A stretch of DNA of 64,000 nt from positions 46,310,201-46,374,200 of the forward strand of contig CM019069.1 of assembly GCA_009667805.1 (NCBI GenBank). The letters run 5' to 3'. This document shows positions 34,789 to 47,588 of the stretch, piece by piece. A program made the position numbers and the translations under genes. The notes under the pieces were generated by a model that was given only the letters and a program-made list of their open reading frames with translations, was not told the DNA's origin and ran no database searches. Positions within the stretch are counted from its first letter, which is position 1, and each line of letters starts with the position of its first letter. The stretch is from Leptobrachium leishanense. Taxonomy: Eukaryota > Chordata > Amphibia > Anura > Megophryidae.

Positions 34789-35071
34789 GGCGCACAGTTG
34801 TTTTTGTGCTTTTGTGACTGTTTCTCTTCGCTGTCAGCCCAACGTTTTGACATTTCGAAACGTCAAAATTGACATTTTAAATTGGCAACCAACTAAAAAT
34901 AACTGGCGTTCAGCCTTTAGGTTGTTGCAGTCGGCCTCAGTTAGCTGGAAGATGTAGCCATAAGTCAGTGTAACAATGTCATTTATTTTTAACTTGAAAC
35001 TTATCATGATAAGAAGCGCATAAAGCATCTGGCAACGGTTTATTCTGTCCTCGTATCATTTTCTCTGACAG

Positions 35072-35179
35072 AGTTCATATGCTTCGGGACAGTCTTGGGA
35101 AGCTTTACTCGGTCATGTAATCAGCGAGATATCTTCAGGGAAGCTGTACCAAGAGGAGGAATCGGAAGATGCAACATTG
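35072..35179 (+). CDS. UBR3: UBR3 exon
   Basis: Acceptor ctgacag, donor gtaagc. Exactly 36 codons, phase 0 at both ends. It encodes SWEALLGHVISEISSGKL and then an acidic stretch (YQEEESEDATL). The HVISE...GKLY core fits UBR3; the rest is diverged from the mammalian protein as I recall it. Confidence 0.88.
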
Positions 35180-36680
35180 GTAAGCCATGCCGGTTAAATT
35201 GCGAGGGAGCGCACCCCGGCTAGAGAAGGGACCCGGATATTAAAATTCTGTCATGGGAATTTGGGTAAATTGACCAAACTCACATATTCATACAAACCTT
35301 TACAGCGGTAAAAGCACTCCAGAATGTAATTAAAGTGGGCATTTCTTATGTTTTGCTGAACATGTTCTAGTTCTACATGTAATGTTTAAAGGGTCACTAC
35401 CACTAACAGAAGCTGTAACTAGATTGCTTGTGCATTGCAAACAAAACCACACTATAAAAAAACATGCTGCTGTTTTTTTTTTTTTCTTTGAAGTAATTGC
35501 ATGTAAAAAGGAAAAATAAAGTAAGGTTTTTATCTCCTGTCTCCATTTTTGGGATTTTCCTAATGATGCACTATTTACCAATAGTTGTGTAAAATGTTTT
35601 ACTTTACTGCTGTGGTTTATCTAATCTACAGTATTTAACAGTCAATAAGGTGGAGGAGTAAATGTTTAGATAAGACTGCAGAGGCTATTGTTTTCTCCTG
35701 ACTACCTGAGATAAGAGCTGGCAGCAGAGTGAGATATGACAGGGAGTTTACAAGACTTCTAATCTTCCCTCTGGTGATGTCCTTTGAATACATCCCACAC
35801 AATGCAATGATGAGAGTCGGTGACTGACCCATAGACTCAATCCTATGGCCAAAGTCACATGGTGAGGAACACGTGCTGGAAAGATACCCGGGGGGGGCTT
35901 ACAACACAGAAGATCACACAATGGATGCACCCAGTGATACATATAGAGCAAAATATTTTCTTAACTAAACATGAGAATAACAAAGCACTTGTTTGGTGGT
36001 AGCGTCACTTTGTTAGTTCACAGGAAAGGGGTTTTCTTTTCCCCCTTTCTTCATTATGTGTCTTAAAGGAAAACGAACCTGCTCCATTTATGCCCTAAAC
36101 ATTTGGGCAATTATGAGATCAGAGATGAAAGACAGGAGGGAGTGCGGTTACAGCGTGCTAGGTGAGGATTTTTAATTGTATGGTGGGTATGGGGATCCAG
36201 TGAAGGGATCGATGACTTATGCAATGTGCTGGCTAAACTAGATGAGGTGGGAGGAGACACTGAAAAATGGGTTGGAGGGGGAGTGGGGAGAGTCTGGCGA
36301 CATGATGGGCTGACAATAAATTGTTGCAGTAGACAAGATGGGAGATGATGAGGGAATTATTATTATTTTTTTTTTTTTTTACAAAATTACACATCAAATT
36401 AAATAAGACGTACATAACTAAAAAAAAGATATACAGTAATCGACATTTCGTTTGAGCGGGTACGAATGAACAGACATGTCTAGGGAAGACCAGTCAGAGC
36501 TTTTGCATTGTTGTAAAGGTTTCAGGTTTTAGAAAGAGTCTGAATAATGGGGTGTGATGGAGAGAGTTAAGTCAAGAATGACTCCTGAAGCATCGGACCT
36601 GAGGGGACGAAGATGTTCTGATGCCGTTAACCGTAATAGAGAGGTAAGGAGGGATGGTCGAGTTATTAGGGAGTGTAAGT
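35180..36680. other. Intron sequence with unclassified purine-rich repeat
   Basis: 36130-36670 resembles the purine-rich repeat at 24775-25190 in style. 37195 begins the next exon. Nothing else recognised. Confidence 0.35.
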
Positions 36681-36683
36681 GCC

Positions 36684-36891
36684 GGCTGGGTGGAGTAGAG
36701 GTAACATCACTGCTCTATAACTGTGGAGAGAGCCTGTGGAGACATGGGTTCGATCCTGGCAAGAGCACCTCTCCAGTAAGTGTCCTTGGGCAAGACACCT
36801 AACGGTACATACTCACCACCCAGGACATACTTGAAAACAAGAGAAATCTCAATGTATCCTTCCTGGTAAAATCCTTTCTAAAAATAAAAAG
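36684..36891 (+). repeat. tRNA-derived SINE, full copy
   Basis: A-box-like TGGAGTAGAGG (36691-36701, 10 of 11 to consensus), B box GGTTCGATCC (36747-36756), conserved body agtgtccttgggcaagaca, tail tccttcctggtaaaatcc. The best-preserved copy in the window. Confidence 0.85.
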
Positions 36892-37194
36892 TAACAGCTC
36901 TGTCTTGGCCATATTAATCTCAAGGTGGCAGGAGGCCATTCAGGAAGATTTAAGGGGAAATACAGTTGACGGTAGATCTTGGTGTTGTCAGCGTATAGGT
37001 TGTGTTAGAAGCCAAGAGAACTGGTTAGTTTGCCAAGTTCACCTTACGGTCAGCACAGCGCGATATCATTCATACACACTTGCCTTGGGTGGTCTTTCTA
37101 AAATGCCTGAAATTTGTACTTTTGTTTATGCTATGGCCTGTTCATACCTAGCTCATGGTCTGATCGTCATTCTACCCCTTTTTCTCCTGCTTAG

Positions 37195-37320
37195 ATAAGT
37201 TCTGCAGTTTGGTCCTCGCAGTCTGTCGAGACGTTCCTGCAGCTATTCTGCCTGCCATTCCTCAGGATTTCAACCCTCCTTCAACACCACCTATTTGGAG
37301 CAGACATTCCCAGCTGTCAG
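37195..37320 (+). CDS. UBR3: UBR3 exon
   Basis: The acceptor lies after a strong pyrimidine tract (cccctttttctcctgcttag); the donor is gtaggg. Exactly 42 codons, phase 0. It encodes WSSQSVETFLQLFCLPFL and then RISTLLQHHLFGADIPSCQ, one of the most recognisable UBR3 segments. Confidence 0.93.
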
Positions 37321-37450
37321 GTAGGGGAGCCGGGGCGTCTCTATTGACGTACAGTTGTGTTTGTTCTTTTTTTCTTCTTGCAGGCGCTGTGCTTTTTAAA
37401 CCGATACAGAAGTCCCTTGTCAATGATAAAAACATTAACTTATTTTCCTT

Positions 37451-37741
37451 TAAGTCCCCGTTCACACTGCGATTTGAAAATTTCGAGATTTTCATATTTG
37501 CGACAGAGAGATAATGTCGCGCGATGTCGCAAAGCACCACCAATGCAAATCGCAAATTCGCCAAAAAAAAGGGTCATGTACCAGCGACATGCTACCGCAA
37601 CATGCGACATCATGCGGCAAGATGTGAACAGCTCCATTGAAATGCATTGGAAAAGCTACATAGCGCAACGTCGCGCGGATTTTGCTGCAACGTCGTGGCA
37701 AAATCCACGTGATAAAATTGCACAGTGTGAACGGGGCCTTA
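37451..37741. repeat. MITE, GTTCACAC family
   Basis: Ends taagtccccgttcacactg and cacagtgtgaacggggcctt; interior shared with 256-571 in inverse order. Confidence 0.85.
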
Positions 37742-37744
37742 TAG

Positions 37745-39370
37745 GGCCGATCCCAGAACCGTGGCCATTTAACATAGTTTAAATGGTCCGGTGCGCTAAT
37801 TGTCCACCCTACACCCTCTGTCGTCAATGTGTGATGTGACGGGCTCTCCCACGACAGCCTTCCAGGAATATGATCAGCTTTACAGAGGTTTTGCAAAGCT
37901 GATCTTCGCATACCTCTCAATGCAGACGCACAGAGAAATGTGAGATTCAGCAGGTGATGAAAATACATTTATAAGCTAGAAGGTATATTTATATATACAT
38001 ATATTTGATCATGCAACCTAATTTAAGGAAGACAGATGTGAATCTAGAGTTAGAGGAGCATTAGGCAAAAGGTCAAATATGACCCCCCCCCCCCACCCCA
38101 GAAATGAATCCAATCCATTTTAAATAATAAAGGCCATACAGCTCTCTTAGTTTGGTGTATGAGAATGTAGGTGTATACTGACATTCCACTCAAATGCACG
38201 CTCACATTTTGAGGTAGGCAACTGCCTATAAAACCTATATGTAGAGCCAGCTCTGCTGGAAAACTTCCCAAGTGACCCGTTTATTCTCCGTCACCTCCAG
38301 AATAATCCAAATGTAAAGCACTCACTGGTTACTCAATACAATTGAAGACCTTTTACTACAGGGCTGCTGGACTGTATTTTGCTTTACATATTGATGTGAG
38401 TGCCCCAAAGAAATGTGTGTCTTTCCCACCAAAGGGGGTGATCAGCATGTGGCTGACCAACAGTGGAGATGTTAAACACACTGAAAGAGGGTATTTTATG
38501 TCATGTTTTCTTATTATTTTGACAATTTTTATTAAAAAAATTGTCAGAAAATCGCAGTGCATGCGATGTAAGAGCCGAGTCATAGGGCTTTATCACCTCC
38601 TTAACGTAGCGCTCACATAAATGAGTGTTAAAGCTAGGTTAATTGAGGTGATATCTAAACCTCACCTCCCGATCGCTAAAGGGTTAAAAAAATCCGTTAG
38701 CGAACCGGTATTAGCAGTTTTTAGCGCAAGCTTCCGGTACTTTACGCTCCCTATGCTTAACATGGGGAGCACAAAGTTTAAGCAAAGTCCTAACTAATTA
38801 AAAACCACTGTCGCCATCTAAAAAAGGTAGCTGCAGCTTAGAGCTTCTGCAGAATCAGCAACAGCTGAAACCCATCCCAAAAAAATCAAACACTCACCTC
38901 TCATCCCGCGGCGAGACTGCCAGCCCGATCCGCCTCTTCTGGCCGCCGGGAGCAGAGAGAGACTGGGGGAAAAAATTCCCCAGTCTTCCTCTGCTATGAC
39001 TCCACCGACCTGCAGTATCTCGTGAGAGGCGAGATCTTGACGGTAATGTGACCCAGCACCAGAAACCTCCATGGAGCATCCTGGAGCCTAGCGGCCGCTA
39101 CGTGGTGGGCTGCTGGACTCAGCGCCTGCCCCATAATCTACAGGTAAAACGGGGATGCTAAAGGGAGATTAGCGAACGCTAGGTTTTTCCCCTTGGCATC
39201 CCCGTTTTAGCTGTAGGCAGCTGATAGGGTCCAATATTAGATGTTCAAAAGGTTCGAGAAACATTTTCAGTTTTACAAAAAGTTACAAAATGACTTGTGG
39301 TTGTAAACCGGAACGGTAAAACCAGAAGAGAAAACGGTATATAGAGCACAACGTATTGCTGTTCCAGATG
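37745..39370. other. Intron sequence, no confident element
   Basis: Contains a C run (38083-38093). The segment 38590-39235 looks like an inverted-repeat element (cccgttttag near 39200, ctaaagggag near 39157), but its ends were not fixed. Confidence 0.35.
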
Positions 39371-40441
39371 AATTAAGGGGGTTATTCAAAGAGAGCCGGT
39401 GTTTACCGACATTGGAAACGCTGGTGAAAATCGCCGTTGTTGCACAAACTCACAAACGCCACTGTTACACAAAAGGAAATCATAACAGCAGCAGGAGACG
39501 CTACACTGTGAAGCTTCTCCTGAAAAGCCAGTGGGCGATATTCCAAAGCTGGTGCTAACTTAACCAGAGCTGTTGTAAACTTTACGGACTAAATTCTGAT
39601 CTTCGTGTTAAAACGCAGGCGCAAGGGAGGAAAAACTGCGCCCGCAGTTTTCCCCCTTGCACCCGCTTTATAATGCTGGATTACAAAGAAGGTGCAAAAA
39701 ATGCTGCCTGCATTGTTACCACGCGCTACGGGACAGGATGCTTGCGGCAGTACTGAGCGCAGCCGCGAGCATCCACTCGATGGAGTCCATAGGACTCATT
39801 TGAGTTCCCCCCTGACGGTTACATGCCTCGTGAGATCCGGCCGGACTTTTTCCCCCAGTCTTTCCCTGCTCCCGCCGGATGGAGGAGGCGGTCGGAGCCG
39901 CGGTCCTCACCCCGGGACAGGAGGTGAGTATAGAATTTGTTTTTTATTTCTAGGCTGGTGTTAACAGATTCTGCAGAAGCGCAATCCGTTACCACCAAGT
40001 CCTGGCTCTGGTTAACTTTTGGCTAACCAGAGCCAGGCGTTAATCAGCGTTAGGACTTTGTAATCCAGCGCTGATTAACACTTTGCGCTCCCCATGTTAA
40101 GCATAGAGAGCACAAAGTACAGTAACCTCGCGCTGAAAAGCGCAAGGTACCAAACGCAAACGGGTTACTTAACCCGTTTGCGTTTGGATTGTAATTTGTG
40201 GTAAACACCGCAGTAAACGTTAATGCTCACGCAAGTGAGCGTTAACGTTTGCATGAAGAGTGTAATTTGGTCCTACAACTCCATAGACTATGACAGCTCT
40301 GGTAAGATTACAACAGCTCTGGTTAGGTTAGCACAAACTATGGAATAAGAGCCCAGGTGTTTCCCTGTTGCAATGATGATGATTTTCACTAGTGTTTGCA
40401 GCCTTGGCAAACGCCGGCACTCTTTGAATAACCCCCTTAAT
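39371..40441. repeat. Composite foldback element
   Basis: The ends ttaagggggttattcaaag and ctttgaataacccccttaa are 19-bp perfect inverted repeats. Inside, 39600-40260 is another element with opposing cgcaagg/gcgtta words, and ccaaagctggtgctaactta (39543) is also found at 5823. Confidence 0.75.
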
Positions 40442-40980
40442 GCATTTCTTTGAGGCAAAAACGACATTAAAAGAAAAGCGTGTAACATAAACCATCTCTC
40501 TGCTTAATTATGGCTTAGTTAACAACGTAACCAGTATAAAGCAGCATGTAGTTGATTAGTTATAGTGTTCTCGGGGGATGTCAGACCGCTATCATTTCGG
40601 CATTGTACCAAGCAGTGTGTTGCAAAGTGCAGCAGATTGTACCATGGAAGGAAGAATCTGGTGTGATGATGTAATAATGCCAAGTTTGGACCATTTTAAC
40701 TGGGACGTCTTTGATTTTCTGTTTATTTTTTATACTCCAGTTACAATGTAGAATAAACACTGGTTTTCTCTTCAACCCTGGGTCTATCAAATGCTCAATT
40801 ATCAGATAGAAGGATCTGCTCTTTTAGATGTTACTTCTGTCAAATGATTTTGCTTGTTCTATACCGCGGCTCTGCTCGTGAGGGCGATATACATGTGTTC
40901 ATTCTGTAAAAACACGGATAGAATATATAAACTCTTAGCCGCGCACTGTAGATGGTGATCTCTGCTTTTGTGCTTTAAAG

Positions 40981-41160
40981 GAGGAAGATGAATTTGCTGT
41001 TCTTTGTTCCTGCTTGGGACTGCTGACCCCAACCCAGCCAGCATCGCATCCCCTCATCAGTGCCTCCTGCCTCGAATGGCCGGCACCAGCGCTCGATATG
41101 ATATCGCAGTGGTGTTCAGAAGTCACGTTGTTTTCAGATCCTCATCCAGAACCAGCTACT
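40981..41160 (+). CDS. UBR3: UBR3 exon
   Basis: Acceptor gctttaaag, donor gtaagg. Exactly 60 codons, phase 0. It encodes EEDEFAVLCSCLGLL, then HPLISASCLEWPAPALDM, then ISQWCSEV, matching the UBR3 C-terminal domain in order. It is followed by a 15.2-kb intron that holds the DIRS-like and Ty3/gypsy elements. Confidence 0.94.
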
Positions 41161-41226
41161 GTAAGGATTTTCTTTTTAGTTCTGTTCATACAGTAAACAG
41201 GTAGCAGTAACACTTTTCCCTGTTGA

Positions 41227-41696
41227 TTAACCCCTACGCTACCAAAAAACCATGATCAGGATCCAGTGTTTTCTTGAAACATATTTCTTTATTAATTATA
41301 CAGTGTGAAATATTTGTGATTATTCCCATTGTATTCCTTACTGTAATAACCTATTTGACAGGCAGATGGCGCCATCTACTGACCAATTGGAGTTACAGCA
41401 GTTTGAGCTGCAGCTCGCGGTTTCCTGCATCGGCTGCTGAAAGCCCGATATGTCAGGGCATTCTTCTGTCGAATTTTAAATAATTTTGCACCTCTGGCAT
41501 TATGCCCACAGAGCTAAAGCCTTCGGGACACCTTCTGCAGCCCAAAAGCCTTCGGGACACCTTCTGCAGCCCAAAAGCAAATGAATTTCATTTGTTTTTG
41601 TCCTTCAGAGCTGCAGATCCAGATAACTTGATATTGGGACCTGATGGTGCCTTTGAAGTCCTGAGTTTTCTTGATCTCGGCAGTGAAGGGGTTGAG
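41227..41696 (-). repeat. MITE, CTTCACTACCGA family, copy 3 (inverted)
   Basis: Same family as 19212-19682, opposite orientation, with gcagatggcgccatctactg. It contains a local 29-bp tandem duplication (around 41518-41575). Confidence 0.75.
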
Positions 41697-42690
41697 GAAT
41701 GATTCTAGTGTGACCATAGGATGCAGGCACAATAAATACTGTTTAAAAAAAAAAATGTGCATAAACCGTCATAATATTATATGTTTGCAAGTAATTGTAA
41801 GCCAGTGACCCTAAATCTCTCTCATTCTCAAAAAGAAAATTCATTCCCCCCCACACACATTTTTTTATATCAAATCCCCTGACGAGGAATAATTACCTAT
41901 TATTCAATTAAAACATATACTTTTATTGTTCAATTAAAAATTGGAAGGGTTGTCAAAATTAGAACACAAATTAGTTTAAACAAAAAATCCCACATTGGAT
42001 CTGTGAGAAGATAAGTATATCACTCGAGTAAATGGTGCGTCCACCAATTTACATAATTAGCGCAAATAACATGAATGGTAGATAGTGACCACAATCAGAC
42101 ATGTCAAAATATAGAAAATTTGATTAAAGAGGAGATATTATTCTCCCAAATATGCGCATCTGACAATACAGAATCAATGATAGGTACTGATTATCAATCA
42201 TACAATTATACAATTATCTTGCTGGTTGTGTCAACATACAACGCTTCCTTTTGAAAAGCAGCAGGTCATTAACCCAATCATTGTTTATTCACGGCTTATG
42301 CGCCAGCAGCTACGATAAGCTACGTTGGCAACGTGCTCACACTTTGCACATTTGAATGTCTGCAGCCTAAACTTTGTGTCTAAGGAACTATATATGAGAT
42401 TAATTTCAAGTTCTGGTGGAGTTGAACGCTCTTAGCCTATTGCAAGGTGTGCATACATCAATCAATTTGCATATGGTCTTTTTGAGCTATTGAATGCCTA
42501 CATTTCAGAACCTGAGTCCAAGGACTATATTATTGGGTTTCTGCCAATTGTGAACTCACCGTTGAGTCAACAGTGCATAGTTGATGTCATTAAGTGTCTA
42601 TGCTGTATCATAGTATTAGAGCATTTATCCAGAAAGTTAATTGTGGATTATTCCAGCCTTGGTGTTAGAATAATCTTAATTTTAATAAAG

Positions 42691-42821
42691 ACAGGAGGCG
42701 AATATTTTGCATTCTCTTTTCTTTACTAAAACATCAGCAGCAAGGAAAGTTTACATAGCAACAGCAGTAACCAATCAACAACAAGAGTGTAGTAAGTCCT
42801 TAGCCACGCCCTCTTTTCTTG
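42691..42821 (+). repeat. DIRS left inverted terminal repeat
   Basis: Complement of 47589-47718; contains agcaaggaaagtttaca and gtccttagccacgccctc. Confidence 0.85.
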
Positions 42822-43229
42822 TATGCCAAACGAGCAGGAGAGACGTGAAGTTGAAATTCCAGAAATCCAAGAAGTAGGAAGAACCTGGAAACTGAAGAGG
42901 TGAAAGCCAAGACTAGGTAGGAGTCAACGAGCTGGTCAGTCGCAGAACTGGAAGCCAACGGGCGTCCGAAACGATGGGAGACCAACAGGGCCGCAGAAGC
43001 AAATCAAGCTACGGAGAAAGCAGAGGATACGTGAAAGTACCATGTGATGGAGGCTTGCCAATCAACAGCTAACTAACTGACCAGTCAAAGCGAAGAATTA
43101 TCAATAGTTAAATCAATTATGAGACAGTAGCCGTAGGCTAGGCCAATGAGACATGCAAACCCTACTAAGGGGAATGAAAAATAGTTAGACAATAATGGAC
43201 AAAAGTCGAAGAAGTGTAGATACGTAAAT

Positions 43230-43370
43230 TACATCCTTTATTCAAAATTTATTTATTTTTTATTATTATTATTATTATTATAATTTTTTTTTTTTTTTAT
43301 ATATTATTTTTTATTATTATTTATTTATTATTATTATTTTTTTTTTTTTTTAATCGAATATAGCAGTAAA
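43230..43370. repeat. (TTA)n/poly-T low-complexity tract inside DIRS
   Basis: About 140 bp of A and T only, mostly tta repeats and T runs. Confidence 0.9.
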
Positions 43371-43410
43371 TCCGGTACAATGTGAGCAATCCCGGGTATG
43401 GGCGGGCGGG

Positions 43411-43513
43411 AAAAATATTCGCCTCCTGTTTTTATTAAAATTAAGATTATTCTAACACCAAGGCTGGAATAATCCACAATTTTATATCAAGTCAGGAGGC
43501 TTCATATTTTGCA
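43411..43513 (+). repeat. DIRS internal complementary region
   Basis: Joins complements of both element ends across ccacaatt|ttatatcaag. In DIRS elements this region is thought to template completion of the ends through a circular intermediate. Confidence 0.8.
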
Positions 43514-43516
43514 GTT

Positions 43517-44245
43517 TTAAAGCTGCACCAGAGCCCCAGATGCATGAGAACGAGGGCGAAAATAAAAGGTACGAAAGGTGACCGCCCTAGAACAATCAGC
43601 AGCCGCTAGTATGTCGGACAGGGAGCCGCCGACGACCGCAACAGAAGAAGCCACTGCACCCCGCACGGAGTGAGCGCCGAAGTGAGGAGCAACACCTGCT
43701 AGGGAGAGCAGCCAGGGGACCCCTCTAGAAAGTGTAGGCGAGGCAACAGGATTGTAAGTGGAAACATAGGAGACCAAGAGCTGGCCAACCGGAGGGGAGC
43801 GCAAAGAGCCTAAGTGGGAGAGGTAGTTCGTAACGCACCTAGCGACACATAGGGTAGAAAACCTTAGAAAAAGGGGGGTTTTTGCACATCTAGTAAGCGT
43901 GAAAAACGACTCCCTTAGGAGAGAAAACCATAGCGTGCGCATCGAAGGCTCTAGCATCCAAAACACGTCTAAAGGACCCAAAACACAAAATGATGGTTAG
44001 AATACATCAAGAGCTGACGCAGGAACAGCGAGTAGTATCTGGCCAGTTACGCAGGAACTCCAAAACAAGCGCCACATCCCAAAAGTGAGTATATTATTTG
44101 GGGCCGGCGGGCGAGCGAGCCTAACGCCCTTGAGGAGACAACACACAGAAACGCCACCCAGGGGAGCGTGAGCCACCGAGATGGTCGAGCGGAACCAGGT
44201 GATGATAGGACTTGCCGCCGTGGAAAGGCTCGCCAACAAATTAGA
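43517..44245 (-). pseudogene. DIRS tyrosine recombinase (frame-broken)
   Basis: Minus-strand fragments in at least two frames. The upstream one contains CCLLKGVRLARPPAP. The downstream one (43981-43517) contains LLVSYVSTYNPV, FGAHSVRGAVASSVAV, SLSDILAAADCSR and FRTFYFRP. The HSVRG motif supplies the His/Arg pair and FRTFYF the nucleophilic Tyr typical of DIRS/Ngaro recombinases, which insert the element by site-specific recombination. A frameshift separates the halves. Confidence 0.8.
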
Positions 44246-44910
44246 GGGGCTGTAGCAGGATCAGGCACACACCAACCACACCAAATTTCCCCAGGCGTAA
44301 CATTTTTGCGTGCCAGAAGTCCAGGATTCCCATAATAGGGAGCGAGCCGCAGCTGATAAGCCTGGTAGCATGCAGGGTCCCCGGAAATTGTCCAAGCCAC
44401 CAGTGGAAGATTGCCCTCCAATACCACTGGATTAGGGTTGCCTTGAGGGTCCAGAAGAATGGATGGAAAAGGACGGCAGCAGCGGGCAGGAGTAGACAAG
44501 GGAGTTGTAGTGTCAGTGGCAACCAGCTCTGTGCATCCCATAGAGGCATGAGTAGAAGTCGAAACCATCCATCTGCGGACTTCTTGAAGCGTGCACGTGA
44601 GCATCGTGAACGGGGAAACAGTGTAGGCTCCTCGATGGGGCCATGGTGGCAGGAAAGCATCCACCGCTGCCGCCTAGGTAGGCAGGTGAACTGTCGGTGG
44701 TGCAGGATGGATAGGAGACCAATGAGTAGATGTGTGCTCTCCATTGTGAAGTGTCGATAGGACAAGAAGGGATTGAAGACTATCCAGTTTAAGACCGGGC
44801 GAAGGTCCCCAGACTTCTTGTGTACCAGAACACATTGTATGGGGAAAACAGACTGGAAGGGAACCTGGGAAAAGTCTATCAAGAAACCAGATACGATTCG
44901 TAGGACCCAA
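44241..44910 (-). pseudogene. DIRS reverse transcriptase/RNase H region, internally deleted
   Basis: The minus-strand frame from 44882 contains VLVHKKSGDLRPVLNW and LSYRHFTMESTHLL, matching the fingers region of DIRS reverse transcriptases. The sequence then jumps to the linker after RNase H (DAFLPPWPHRGAYTVSPF, NLPLVAWTISGDP), split over two frames. The catalytic YxDD/LxDD segment is missing, so a deletion removed the palm and RNase H core. Confidence 0.7.
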
Positions 44911-45230
44911 GAGTCGGAAGGTTGGTATAGATGTTAACCTTATGATTCGATTCTTTTAAGAAGAGGTCCCCAAAAAAACAACCCCTTGGCCGCAGGACCC
45001 AATTCTTTGGAGCACATACTTGTTAAATTAGCATCAAAGTGAAAAAGCGCCTCATTGCGGCGTGCAGAAGAGATGCTGACATTGGCGTTACCTAAAGACA
45101 GAGGGCACGCTGTGCCCATTCACGGACCATTGCAGGGCCGAGCAGGGTAGGCATAAGGCTATCCTAAACAAAAGGTAAATCCAGGTAAAGTATCCATGTA
45201 ATTGGGCAGACTAGATGGGCCGAAAGGTTC

Positions 45231-45665
45231 TTATCTGCCGACAGTTTCTATGTTTCCAGAAGGTAGTGCTTCGTCCACCGTGACGAGCGGGCCTGAAACC
45301 TCCAGCATTTGTCCTGGGCGATGCGGAAGCCCTGTTCGACTTTGACAAGGATCCCTGCCAACCTTGCCCAGAAAGGAGACGAAATCCACGTCAAACTCTG
45401 GCGTAAGAGATACCTTGTCAGGCAGCGTCGGGCAAGGGCATCCTGCCCACAGATGCGCCCTGGAAATTTTAACTAAGAGACCGCGTAGCCAGAAGAGCAG
45501 AAACTCCGCTGTGTGGTCAGGCGGGAGCCAGGCCGAAGACCTGGGGTGGGTGGTAGTGCATGGATCGAAAAAGGAGGGGGGAGCTCCTCTAGCGTCGAGG
45601 AGTGGCGCCGGGGTATCCGAGGACACCAAGGAGCGAGGCGGTGTTGGAGCGGTAGAGAAGGACAC
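45231..45665 (-). pseudogene. DIRS gag-like ORF1 fragment
   Basis: A 144-codon open frame, proline- and serine-rich at the start, with LTPEFDVDFVSFLGKV near the middle. Its place upstream of the reverse transcriptase remnant suggests ORF1 (gag-like). I do not recognise a specific domain, so the call rests on position. Confidence 0.45.
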
Positions 45666-46139
45666 GATCGCTAAGCTATCAGAACGGGGCTCACCCGTCG
45701 AGCTTGCAGTAGTCGGTGGATCACCTGTGGTATTGGCTCCGTCCTACTCGGGTAGTGAGCCTGGTAAATATCTATGTCATAATCATCGTCCCCTTCTTTG
45801 GGGACAGAAGTGCGGGAGGAGTTTGTAGCAGGGCCCTTACCCTAGCCAGCGGACTCAGATTAACCCTTCCAGAGTATTTTACGAGATGGCACGGCAGCCT
45901 CAGAATGAACCGAATGGGAGCCCTCAGAAAGGGCCGGTGACTGGGCCCTAGAAAGGACCGGAGGTTCTGGCTGGGGAAGCGGGGCTTGGCTGCCAAGCTA
46001 TGGACAGTGTTTCTGAAATGGCAGCTAAAAGCCAGGCCGAAAGCTCCTCTGGATTGGTGGGGAGCTGAGGAGGATCCATGGAAAACAGAATAACGGGACT
46101 CACCTGTTGAGGTAATATATATATATTAAAATTTATAGG

Positions 46140-46296
46140 GATATATATCAGGGCTCACCCGATGTTTAGTGTGGCCAAACAGAAAAATCCTGTACTAGCC
46201 GTCAGGAAGGTAATAATATATTCATTATAAATTAATGTGTTGTGGCTCACCCGATGCCTTTGTGGGACAGACAGATCCCGCCAGAATAATAATATA

Positions 46297-46330
<34 letters not shown>

Positions 46331-47095
46331 CTTATCAGGGCTCACCCGATGTCTTTGTGGGACAGATATCCCGTTAGATAAATAATATATTTGTTTATAT
46401 ACATAAGCTTATCAGGGCTCACCTGATGCCTTCGTGGGACAGATATCCCGCCTGATAAATAATATATTTGTTTATATATATAAGCTTAGCAGGGCTCACC
46501 CGATGCCTTCATGGGACAGATATCCCGCCTGATAAATAATATATATTTGTTTATATATATATAAGCTTAGCAGGGCTCACCCGATGCCGTCGTGGGACAG
46601 ATATCCCGTCAGAAAATTTTATTTTATATATATATATATATACACACTTACTTACTTACTTATCGGGGCTCACCCGATGCATTCGTGGGACAGATATCCT
46701 GTCAGAAAATTTTATTTTTATATATATATATATTATATATATATATATACACACATACTTACTTACTTACTTATCGGGGCTCACCCGATGCATTCGTGGG
46801 ACAGATATCCTGTCAGAAAATTTTATATATATATATATATATATACACATACTTACTTACTTACTTATCGGGGCTCACCCGATGCATTCGTGGGACAGAT
46901 ATCCTGTCAGAAAATTTTATTTTATATATATATATATATCTATATCTATCTATCGGGGCTCACCGATGCCTTCATGGGACAGATCCCACCAGAAAAAAAT
47001 ATTTATTTTATATTATATATATATAGTATAAGCGTATCGGGGCTTACCCAATGTTTACGTTGGGCAGACAGAAATCCCACCAAAAATAATAATTT
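46140..47095 (-). repeat. Eleven-copy 80-110-bp minisatellite with nested TA microsatellites
   Basis: Each unit holds ggggctcacccgatgc, ttcgtgggacagatatcc and a variable (TA)n plus acttacttactt segment. Unit starts are near 46148, 46240, 46335, 46414, 46491, 46571, 46664, 46775, 46868, 46954 and 47038. It lies in the DIRS 5' region. Open frames across it are artefacts of the repeat. Confidence 0.85.
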
Positions 47096-47588
47096 ATTTA
47101 TATAAATAGAACCTGAGGCCGTTTAACATGTAAGTGCTGACCTGCTAGTTTGCATCGGGACGCGAAGACGCGATGTCCCGAATGGCGGCAATTGCTGGTT
47201 AGAACTAAGATGGCCGCCGGAGTGCGCACGGACGAAAAGCCATACTATCCTGAGGAGAAAGTTTAGTCGCGCACTTGCGGGAGGCGGCGGGCCGCGCAAA
47301 ACACAAAGAAGGGGGGATAAAGAACCTTAAGGAGAAAACAGAGCTGTTAAAACAAAGTAAATTACGATGGGGCGCCGCAAGTCGCGCAACACGAGCAAAG
47401 CGCACCTGCAGGCGGGAGAGTGCCCACACAGCAGGGAGGAACCTAGGAAAAAAACAATCAGGTGCACAGTACATATAATAAATCTGAGTATAAAATTACA
47501 TAATAAACCTAACAGTGACAAATTACACCTAAATTAAAGCCTGGCAACCAGGAGCTGTTTTGAAAACGTCTCACCTGGTCGCCAGCAG

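Noticed and set aside
34830..34875. gaaac motif within gttttgacatttcgaaacgtc
   Set aside because: A small palindrome without CTGANGA or stem II; not a hammerhead.
46140..47095. CRISPR-like alternation of constant and variable blocks
   Set aside because: The genome is vertebrate, and the variable parts are TA/ACTT microsatellite rather than unique spacers.
46584..47105. 173-codon open frame with repeated blocks
   Set aside because: Translation of the minisatellite and TA repeats in the DIRS 5' region.
47205..47474. Minus-strand 89-codon frame upstream of the DIRS gag-like ORF
   Set aside because: No recognisable domain; Arg/Ala-rich composition is explained by local GC content.
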